From Candidatus Thorarchaeota archaeon MP8T_1 (GTDB lineage: Archaea; Asgardarchaeota; Thorarchaeia; Thorarchaeales; Thorarchaeaceae), in contig PJER01000016.1 of assembly GCA_002825465.1 (NCBI GenBank), positions 1 through 51,668 of the forward strand: a stretch of 51,668 bases of DNA, read 5' to 3'. The notes under the pieces are model-generated. The model had not been told where the DNA came from and made no database searches. It saw nothing but the letters and a program-made list of their open reading frames with translations. Made by a program: the position numbers and the translations under genes. The stretch's first letter is position 1. Each line of letters starts with the position of its first letter. Positions 45,691-51,668 of this stretch are shown here, piece after piece.

Positions 45691-46827
45691 CTAGCGATCC
45701 CACCATCCTGGGTAGGGGTCAAGACTACCGAATATTGCAGGGAAGTCTGCAAACCGTGCACCGGGTACAATATGTTTCAATGCGTAATAGGATGCAAAGC
45801 ACGGTCCCCGTATCTTCGCTCTCCACGGAGTCTGAGCCTTATCCATAGTTTTAAGCCAGACTGTGGTAACACCGCGAGTTCCTTCAACTCGTCCGTATCC
45901 TTCTGCCTCTGGTAAACGATTTGCTTTACCTCTAGCCTTCGGGTCAATAATTGGACCTTCTGGGAGAAGAGGAAGAAGTTTGTCAATAATATCAAGTGAT
46001 GTTTCAACCTCTTTGAATCGTTGTAGTAATCTATCGAAAGCATCACATTCTCCAGGATGTTCCTTACTCTCTGTTATTGGAACCTCCCAATCTATCATAT
46101 CATATGCCAAGTTCGGGTCAGGATCATCTTTTCGAAGATCCATCGGAATTCCGCAGGCCTTAATGTTTGGACCACTGAGACCCCACTTTAATCCATCTTT
46201 AGCTGTGTATTGACCAACTCCCTGTGATCGAAGTCTGAAGGTTGGACTACCTGCAATCATGTCATCAAACAAAGGCATTCGTTCTCTGACTTGTTTCAAA
46301 GCAATATCCATCTTTGAAAGAAACTTTGGAGTAAAATCGTACTTGACTCCACCAGGCGTAGCATATGATACGGTATGTCTAGAGCCAGTCAATGTCTCGA
46401 AAGCATCAAGAGTATATTCTCGGTCAACCCATGGCCATAATAGCATAGCAAAAAGACCTAGTTCTCCTCCAAACTGACCGAACCAGAATTGTATTGAGTG
46501 AATACGATTGAATTCAAGCATAATGGTTCTCATGATCTTGGCTCGCTCGGGAACTTCAAGATCTACCATATTCTCCACTGCTGCAATATAGGGATATTCA
46601 GCAAGAAAAGCTTCCATCATACATATTCGTTCGCATATCATTGAACCTTGCCGGAAGTTTCTGAATTCTAGACATTTCTCTGCAGATCGATGGAAATAAC
46701 CTGCATTTGGATCACACTCAACGATATAGTCGCCCACAAGGGTCAATTTCGCAGCCCATCCGTGAGCACTGACGTGTTGTGGACCAAACCAGATTACACT
46801 TGATTCATCAAGGATATCAGGACTCAT
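45691..46827 (-). CDS. nuoD: Complex I subunit D (49-kDa / hydrogenase-large-subunit-like)
   Basis: Seen: 378 residues; GPQHVSAHG (the quinone-site His is kept), NAGYFHRSAEKCLEF, LEVPERAK, TGSRHTVSYATPGGV, and a C-terminal GSLDPYPGWWDR. The end lacks the C-x-x-C of NiFe hydrogenases, so this is a dehydrogenase subunit, not a hydrogenase. At the first hydrogenase-motif position, where complex I has R-M-D-Y with the quinone-binding Tyr, this protein has R-I-C-M: the Tyr is replaced and one Cys sits at the hydrogenase Cys place. The ATG overlaps the nuoC stop (ATGA); GGAGG upstream. Confidence 0.93.
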   Translation of the reverse strand: MSPDILDESSVIWFGPQHVSAHGWAAKLTLVGDYIVECDPNAGYFHRSAEKCLEFRNFRQGSMICERICMMEAFLAEYPYIAAVENMVDLEVPERAKIMRTIMLEFNRIHSIQFWFGQFGGELGLFAMLLWPWVDREYTLDAFETLTGSRHTVSYATPGGVKYDFTPKFLSKMDIALKQVRERMPLFDDMIAGSPTFRLRSQGVGQYTAKDGLKWGLSGPNIKACGIPMDLRKDDPDPNLAYDMIDWEVPITESKEHPGECDAFDRLLQRFKEVETSLDIIDKLLPLLPEGPIIDPKARGKANRLPEAEGYGRVEGTRGVTTVWLKTMDKAQTPWRAKIRGPCFASYYALKHIVPGARFADFPAIFGSLDPYPGWWDR

Positions 46828-47348
46828 GACGAATCACCTCCAGTAGTAGGACGTGGTTTAGGCGTTGCTAGACCTGTTTCATCTTCACGACTCCGATCTG
46901 TAAGGAAGCTCTTCCGCATCGGGAATTTGCCTACTAACTCGTCAGGTAGAAGTAGAGGTCGAAGGTCAGGATGTCCTTTGAATCCAACTCCGAACATCTC
47001 ATGGGTCTCTCTCTCATGCCATTCAAGACCTGGAAAGATATCGGCAACAGATTCGATCTCAGGAGATTCTCCTTCTAGATGAACTCTAAGCTGAACTAGC
47101 ATTTTGCCTAAATGTGACCAGAAGATGTAGATGAGTTCGTATTTGTTCTCTGTTAGGTCGATTCCAAACATGGATTCTGGAAGAGCATCAGATACTTGTT
47201 CATCAATCATGGCGACAACATCTCGAATCTTATCTGCAGGAACAATTAATTCCACCTTGTTTCCTGTAAGTGGTTTCGATTCGATAGATGGGAGTTTGTT
47301 GATTATTGTTCGAGCCAAAGTTGAAGCTGAGCCAGATGTTTCAGACAT
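46824..47348 (-). CDS. nuoC: Complex I subunit C (30-kDa)
   Basis: Seen: 174 residues with the signature WHERETHEMFGVGFKGHPDL followed by a PLLLPDE and P-M-R-K block, which docks on NuoD and NuoI. The N-terminal half is a typical alpha/beta domain. The C-terminal tail is Thr/Pro/Gly-rich and short. C and D are separate genes, not fused as in some bacteria. The ATG at 47348 overlaps the nuoK stop (TGATG); a GTG one codon upstream is also possible with better ribosome-site spacing. Confidence 0.9.
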   Translation of the reverse strand: MSETSGSASTLARTIINKLPSIESKPLTGNKVELIVPADKIRDVVAMIDEQVSDALPESMFGIDLTENKYELIYIFWSHLGKMLVQLRVHLEGESPEIESVADIFPGLEWHERETHEMFGVGFKGHPDLRPLLLPDELVGKFPMRKSFLTDRSREDETGLATPKPRPTTGGDSS

Positions 47349-47662
47349 CACTCATCATCCTCCAATGAAATTGGTTGTCCAAGGTCAACAGTGTTGTACC
47401 TTCCGTTGTACACGAGCATCAAGACCATCGCAAGAGCAGTGTGAGCTGCAGCTACAGAGATTATCAGGATAATCAAGCCCTGAGCCAAGAAGGAGAATGC
47501 AGGACTATAGATTGCTACGGCAACAAGTGCAATGTTGACACCATTACCCATAATCTCTGCGCCAATGAGAATTCGAATGAGGTTTCGTTTCACCATCATC
47601 CCATAGGCACCCATACCAATCAGGATGAAAGCCACAGCCAGGTACCACGAGAGAGGGATCAT
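47348..47662 (-). CDS. nuoK: Complex I subunit K
   Basis: Seen: 104 residues, three helices, the usual size. The second helix keeps its Glu in LIGAEIMGNGVNI. On the third helix the usual A-A-A-E is A-A-A-H (His74), so the second proton-path carboxylate is missing. The C-terminus is acidic. Starts inside the nuoJ stop (ATGA overlap), so it is tightly coupled. A homologue is found in MrpC-type antiporters, but the J-K-C-D context makes this complex I. Confidence 0.9.
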   Translation of the reverse strand: MIPLSWYLAVAFILIGMGAYGMMVKRNLIRILIGAEIMGNGVNIALVAVAIYSPAFSFLAQGLIILIISVAAAHTALAMVLMLVYNGRYNTVDLGQPISLEDDE

Positions 47663-48333
47663 TCGTTACCAACCTCCTCTGGTTCTTCTACGGGAGTTTC
47701 CTTTTCCTCAACAGATGCTTTGTCATCTATTGGTTCATCAATAGATTCTATTCCATATTCTCCGACTATTGGTCCCATGAGTTCTGCTTTGTCCATTTTA
47801 AGTAAAGCAACTGCTCCAACTATTGCTGTCAGGAGAATAAGTGCGGTCATCTGAACATAGACACCATGAGATGACCATAACCACTCTGATAGAAATTGCA
47901 GGTTATCTGTGAGAGGATATGTTTCCATATTTTCTGTGAAATTATCGTACCATGGGAAGAACAGAGCAAGAGCTCCCATGAGAATACCGACTAATGCTGC
48001 AATTACTCGGCCAGCAGCTCTCCGTCGTGAAGACTCGAAAATTTCCAATGATGAGTCCTGAGCACGCGGTAAGAGCAAGACAGCAAAGATGATCAAAGCG
48101 CTAATGCCGCCAGTGTAAACTGCTATCTGCATTCCGGCGATGAAAGGAGCCTCAAGAAGAAGGTAAAAGCCTGATACGAAAGATGCCATAAATCCAAAGA
48201 AGAATGCTGCATAGACAATGTCCTTGTGTTCTAACGCAAGGAATGCAAGAATGATGATAATTCCAGCAATTAGGATGAACTCCATTGGTTCAAGCCATAC
48301 ATCAATCCAAGCATCAAGCCAATCAATCTGCAT
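47659..48333 (-). CDS. nuoJ: Complex I subunit J
   Basis: Seen: 224 residues, five helices. The family's pi-bulge helix is visible as FIAGMQIAVYTGGISALIIF, corresponding to the A-x-x-Q-I-L-V-Y-V-G-A region, followed by V-L-L-L. The last 45 residues form an acidic cytoplasmic tail (rich in E and D) that is not common in NuoJ. Begins 2 nt after the nuoA stop and overlaps nuoK. Confidence 0.88.
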   Translation of the reverse strand: MQIDWLDAWIDVWLEPMEFILIAGIIIILAFLALEHKDIVYAAFFFGFMASFVSGFYLLLEAPFIAGMQIAVYTGGISALIIFAVLLLPRAQDSSLEIFESSRRRAAGRVIAALVGILMGALALFFPWYDNFTENMETYPLTDNLQFLSEWLWSSHGVYVQMTALILLTAIVGAVALLKMDKAELMGPIVGEYGIESIDEPIDDKASVEEKETPVEEPEEVGNE

Positions 48334-48335
48334 TA

Positions 48336-48779
48336 TTAATGACCTCCCCCATGTGCATGTTTTGCTTCTCGCTTAGCCTTGGCTTTGCGATACATAGTGA
48401 GAGTCTCTTGACCACTCAAGAAGGTCTCAGGCAATTTCTTCATAGCAAAACCCATGCCGCCCATGATGATTAAGACAAAGATGAGAACTTGCCAGACAAC
48501 AGTCTCACTCAATCTAAAAGTCGATGCTGATAATAGCCACAGGAAAGCACCCATGACATCTACAACAACAAAGAGGATTGTATAGACTAGATAATTATAG
48601 GGGTAAGAGACTCTAGCTGGTCCAATCGGTTCCTCCCCGCATTCATACGAAGATGTCTTCTCACTATTCTGCAAAACATGGGGTCTCAAAACCCATGATC
48701 CAACAAGCATCCCTACTACAAGCACAATGGCAAGAGCAGCCCATATCAATACCGGTACGAAGTCGAGGAATAGTCTCAT
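48336..48779 (-). CDS. nuoA: Complex I subunit A
   Basis: Seen: 147 residues, three helices. YECGEEPIGPARVSYPYNYL marks the family's conserved loop, whose Cys (Cys47) lines the quinone entrance. The F-D-V-E element of the second helix reads V-D-V-M (Asp74 kept, Met76 in place of Glu). A Lys/His/Gly-rich C-terminus (AKHAHGGGH) follows. First gene of the main block; CGGAGAA lies 6 nt before the ATG. Confidence 0.9.
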   Translation of the reverse strand: MRLFLDFVPVLIWAALAIVLVVGMLVGSWVLRPHVLQNSEKTSSYECGEEPIGPARVSYPYNYLVYTILFVVVDVMGAFLWLLSASTFRLSETVVWQVLIFVLIIMGGMGFAMKKLPETFLSGQETLTMYRKAKAKREAKHAHGGGH

Positions 48780-48976
48780 CTCAAGTTCTCCGAGAAGTTT
48801 CTTCTAGCCAGTGAATTCATCATGTTCTCTCCTTTTTCTTCCAAAGGAAGCTCAAGTACAAGATGAACTTAGGGAGGGCGCTATCAAGGCCACGTTAAAA
48901 ACCATTCGAATTTTTAGGGGACACGGAGAAATTATAAGCAGGACATATTTCCCCACTAGCAATTACCATTTGACAA
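48780..48976. promoter_or_regulatory. Divergent promoter region for nuoA and a plus-strand membrane-protein gene
   Basis: On the plus strand ATTATAAG (about 48934-48941) lies about 25 bp before a probable start near 48962, with the ATG at 48977. On the minus strand two TATA-like elements are seen: CTTATAAT over the same bases and TTTTTAAC near 48894-48901. The nuo leader would be 100 nt or more. The shared element suggests linked control of the two directions. Confidence 0.4.
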
Positions 48977-49366
48977 ATGAGGTTGAATCGAGTGTCATTA
49001 ATCCGTGGAACCTACCTATACTACCAAGCCTTGATGTTTGGTACAGGAATGATGGGTGTCTATTTCTATATCATTCTCACTGCTACAATTCCAGATGTAA
49101 CGCTAAAGAGTGCCTTCTACCTCACAGGGCTTATTCTAGTAGCATCGGTATACGGACTTTGTAGGGCAAAGACGAGATCTGGAAGAACTATCCTAACAGC
49201 TACATCAGGTCTATTTGGTGGAGCTCATGCATTCATGGATATCGTACTCTTTCCAGATTTGATGTTCGGATTATTCCTGTTCTTGTGGCTGTTCTTAGGA
49301 CTATTACTTGCTGGTGCAGCACTGTTCTGGCTACCTGAAACGGACCATGAAACAACAGCTGAATGA
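48977..49366 (+). CDS. Four-helix membrane protein inside the complex I locus
   Basis: Not recognised. 129 residues with four hydrophobic segments (about 18-37, 46-62, 76-95 and 98-122), a basic N-terminus and a short acidic end. It lies on the opposite strand between nuoA and the gene at 49377, so it splits nuoB from the rest of the locus. The conserved small residues in GLFGGAHAF suggest helix packing. It could be an accessory subunit or an unrelated insertion; nothing in the sequence decides. Confidence 0.6.
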   Translation: MRLNRVSLIRGTYLYYQALMFGTGMMGVYFYIILTATIPDVTLKSAFYLTGLILVASVYGLCRAKTRSGRTILTATSGLFGGAHAFMDIVLFPDLMFGLFLFLWLFLGLLLAGAALFWLPETDHETTAE

Positions 49367-49376
49367 ACTTTGAATT

Positions 49377-49949
49377 CTACTCTGATTCGGTAGACTTTGA
49401 TTCATCAGAGTCTACTACTGATTCTTTTTCCTCTACTGCTGTTTCAGCAATGGGTTCACTAGTTCCTTCAGGTTCTGGTATTTCATCTACTTCTTCTTTG
49501 GGAGGACCATAGTGAAGGCTTGATACATCAAGCTTCCCGCGGCTTGTACTCTGTTCATATGATTGAGCAATTGAGAATCCTCCAGCAGTGAGTACTGCAG
49601 AACCAATACCCCAAGATGAAAAGACGAGTAGATTCTCAATAAGGGTTGAACTCCCTGATAGAATGAAAGCTATGATGAAGAAGAATAATCCTGCAAGTAC
49701 TGAAGGACCAAGCATGGTCATCTTTGCTTTGCCTCGAGTAGGGCGAAGGTATCCTGTGAAGAAGAATGTCATCACAGGTGGCAGAACCCACAGAATTGAT
49801 ATCAGGAAGAAATTAGATGGCGCAAAAATTTGAGCGGCGGCAGCTGGATCTGTAATGATTGCATAAACAAAGCTCATGTAGAATGCTCCTAAGAGCAACA
49901 TACCTAGCCACACAAGACAGTATGGTCCATTATCTTCGCGCAGTGTCAT
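49377..49949 (-). CDS. Four-helix membrane protein with acidic tail, downstream of the FAD-NuoB gene
   Basis: Not recognised. About 190 residues: four hydrophobic segments in the first 125, then a Glu/Pro/Ser-rich cytoplasmic tail of about 60 residues. The ATG at 49949 lies one nt after the stop of the FAD-oxidase-NuoB gene, so the two are almost surely translationally coupled; an in-frame ATG at 49973 within that gene is the alternative. Inference: a membrane anchor or accessory subunit for the fusion protein. The tail resembles those of NuoJ and of the surface proteins at 19792-27027. Confidence 0.65.
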   Translation of the reverse strand: MTLREDNGPYCLVWLGMLLLGAFYMSFVYAIITDPAAAAQIFAPSNFFLISILWVLPPVMTFFFTGYLRPTRGKAKMTMLGPSVLAGLFFFIIAFILSGSSTLIENLLVFSSWGIGSAVLTAGGFSIAQSYEQSTSRGKLDVSSLHYGPPKEEVDEIPEPEGTSEPIAETAVEEKESVVDSDESKSTESE

Positions 49950-49950
49950 C

Positions 49951-51668
49951 TTATTGGAACAACCCCATTGCATCTTGATTCTCGTATTTCTGTTGCCAGT
50001 GAGTAGTACCAGCTCGGATCTTATTCTGAAGTATTAGATGTGCCCGGACAAAGTCTGATGGTTTGGGTGGACATCCGGGAATCCAAACATCTACTGGTAC
50101 GACTTTGTCTGAGGGAGTCATCAGACTGTATCCATCATAGAACATACCCCCTGAAGCAGCACATTGGCCATATGAGATGACAAATTTGGGCTCAGGCATC
50201 TGTTCATAGATACGTCTGAGTCTAGGTGCCATCTTCTTGGTTAGTGAGCCGGATATCCAGAGAACATCGGTCTGTCTTGGACCAAAGAGTGGGAGGAATC
50301 CAAATCGCTCAATATCCCATCGTGAAGCAACTGCTGCTGCACCATCAGCCATACAACATCCAAGACCATATTGAACAGGCCATGGACTAGCTGCACGGCC
50401 CCACCTTAGAAGCCATTTGAGTGGAGGAACATTCTGTAACCACTTCAGCAGAATTGGTGCCATTCGACCGAACCCATTTCGTATCAGGTCAAATCCAATC
50501 CACATGAAGTATTTACCAGTACGTAACATGAATGGTAACCACCAGGCAAAGATCTTCCCTGGATTCGATACCTCTTTCTTATCCCACTTCAGCTTTGCAG
50601 CTCTGATTCTAGCAAGTCTCTGTTTTCCGAAGTAGATGTGAGCATAATTAGCGAACCATATTCCAGTAGAGTGAGGATGTCCGCCATGACGTTGTGCAAT
50701 CTTGAAGATGACAAAGCTCTGTGACCATGAGAGCATGTATCCGAAACGACGCTCGTCTTCGAGGAAGTAACCCATCATAGTCACTGCATTTTTAGAGTTA
50801 ACATAACCATCAATTCCAGCCCTAGCAGAGGCTTGCTCAAATTGCCAGTCATCAAAGATAGCACCAAGATTCTCGAGGGGGGCAAATGCTTGTCCAACAA
50901 CAAGAGTGGGACCTGCCTTCTTCACGCGCATTGGATGGTATCGCTCATGCCATTCGTGTTCTCCGACATGATCATCATAGCAGGTGCCCTTGAGTTCTTC
51001 TGTAACCCTCTGGACTACTTCCTTACCTGCTGCAATTTCTTCTTCACTACCTTCATAGACGACCATAATAGTGCAATGATGAACAGGGTATGGGAATTTC
51101 CAGTCCTCTTCCCAGGTTTGTTTCTTGAGGTCGGTATACTTTGATTCTTCGAACTTAATAGTGAATGGTAATGGGCCTTCTTCAAGAATATGTTCGATTG
51201 CCATGTTCATGAGGTAATTCTCTGGGAAGCTTGACACGAAGGCTTTGATTGGTGCAAGTCGTTTAATCTTCAAAGTGACTTTTGTAATGATTCCGAGGAT
51301 TCCCTCTGTATCACAGAATAGGTCCTTGTCAGTAGTCTTGACAACCTTGCCTGTAGGAAGTACAACTTCAAATGAAACACAATTCTTGTTGATTGTACCA
51401 TATTTCAGGCTGCCAATCCCATCACCGCCTTGTGCGACCCAGCCACCAACAGTAGCAGATAGACCAGATGAAGGATATGCACGGGTATCCAATCCCATTT
51501 GATTCAATTCAAATTGGAGATCAGCCCACACAATACCAGGCTCAACAGTCACAGTCAGATTCTCTTCATCGACTGAGATGATATTGTTCATTCGGCGCAT
51601 GTCAACAATAATTCCGCCCTTCCTGGGAATTGCGCCACCATAACCAGAGGTACCTGCCCCACGTGGGA
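49951..51668 (-). CDS. FAD-linked oxidase (GlcD/Dld/AGPS-like) fused to complex I subunit B; 5' end outside window
   Basis: Seen: one uninterrupted frame from the window edge to the stop at 49951; the first codons visible read PRGAGTSGYGGAIPRKGGII, the PCMH-type FAD diphosphate loop, so the true start lies outside. Next: VEPGIVWADL, PSSGLSATVGGWVAQGGDG, YGTINKN, TEGILGIITKVTLKI, a substrate-cap domain, and an NPGK end. A linker with hydrophobic Trp/Phe-rich helices follows. The last 150 residues are NuoB: GLGCCMADG (two Cys at 50353-50358), GQCAASGG and PGCPPKP supply all four ligands of cluster N2. The first ATG in the window is at 51600. The electron-donating substrate is unknown. It is separated from the other nuo genes by two membrane-protein genes. 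Confidence 0.9.
   Translation of the reverse strand, partial: PRGAGTSGYGGAIPRKGGIIVDMRRMNNIISVDEENLTVTVEPGIVWADLQFELNQMGLDTRAYPSSGLSATVGGWVAQGGDGIGSLKYGTINKNCVSFEVVLPTGKVVKTTDKDLFCDTEGILGIITKVTLKIKRLAPIKAFVSSFPENYLMNMAIEHILEEGPLPFTIKFEESKYTDLKKQTWEEDWKFPYPVHHCTIMVVYEGSEEEIAAGKEVVQRVTEELKGTCYDDHVGEHEWHERYHPMRVKKAGPTLVVGQAFAPLENLGAIFDDWQFEQASARAGIDGYVNSKNAVTMMGYFLEDERRFGYMLSWSQSFVIFKIAQRHGGHPHSTGIWFANYAHIYFGKQRLARIRAAKLKWDKKEVSNPGKIFAWWLPFMLRTGKYFMWIGFDLIRNGFGRMAPILLKWLQNVPPLKWLLRWGRAASPWPVQYGLGCCMADGAAAVASRWDIERFGFLPLFGPRQTDVLWISGSLTKKMAPRLRRIYEQMPEPKFVISYGQCAASGGMFYDGYSLMTPSDKVVPVDVWIPGCPPKPSDFVRAHLILQNKIRAGTTHWQQKYENQDAMGLFQ

Noticed and set aside
45691..46827. Group 4 membrane NiFe hydrogenase instead of complex I
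   Set aside because: NuoD lacks the C-terminal C-x-x-C and has only one of the two N-terminal motif cysteines; NuoA, C, J and K are complex I types.

Overview
This window looks like a chromosome segment of an Asgard archaeon, possibly Thorarchaeia-like; the lineage is inferred, not proven. The evidence is a Ras/Rab-type small GTPase with all five G motifs, a SOSS-B/hSSB1-like OB-fold protein, TATA boxes about 25 bp upstream of leaderless or short-leader starts, an ADP-forming acyl-CoA synthetase alpha subunit, TrpB2, TldD/TldE and a 2-phosphoglycerate kinase. I saw no rRNA, tRNA, CRISPR array, insertion sequence or prophage. Genes are tightly packed: three convergent pairs end 1 to 3 nt apart, and GTG or TTG starts are frequent.

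Positions 1-14100 hold a secreted penicillin-acylase-type Ntn hydrolase (with the first codons of a co-transcribed downstream gene at the window edge), an NTF2-like protein, a TPR protein, a methyltransferase, two small membrane proteins that look distantly paralogous, an N-acetylornithine-type carbamoyltransferase, a two-gene iron-sulfur operon, an unrecognised 212-residue protein, the tldD-tldE operon, and two membrane proteins sharing a duplicated 90-residue domain. Positions 14200-27500 hold an orphan peptide-type ABC binding protein, a Nudix / macro / degenerate-macro group, a CoA-disulfide-reductase-like flavoprotein, a 1876-residue surface protein facing a zinc-ribbon membrane protein, and a single-domain response regulator. 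Positions 27600-37250 hold an aminotransferase, the OB-fold protein, 2-phosphoglycerate kinase, acyl-CoA synthetase alpha, TrpB2, a PAS-GAF-PAS histidine kinase, a MenA-like UbiA prenyltransferase and the small GTPase.

The last 14 kb, read on the minus strand, is a respiratory complex I locus. Its main block is nuoA-J-K-C-D-H-I-M'-L-M-N. It encodes four antiporter-like pump subunits instead of three, and the NuoL lateral helix carries an apparent internal duplication, matching what would be needed to hold a fourth pump. NuoE, NuoF and NuoG are not in the window. NuoB is not in the main block. It lies upstream, past a plus-strand gene, as the C-terminal part of one open frame whose N-terminal part is a PCMH-type FAD-linked oxidase (GlcD/Dld/AGPS-like). 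That frame runs off the right edge of the window.

The most interesting hypothesis is therefore a complex I that takes electrons from an organic substrate through a flavin domain covalently joined to the N2-cluster subunit, passes them to a quinone (a MenA-like gene is adjacent) and couples this to four pump modules. Several normally conserved E-channel and quinone-site residues are altered in NuoA, NuoK, NuoH and NuoD, consistent with a divergent electron acceptor or coupling path.
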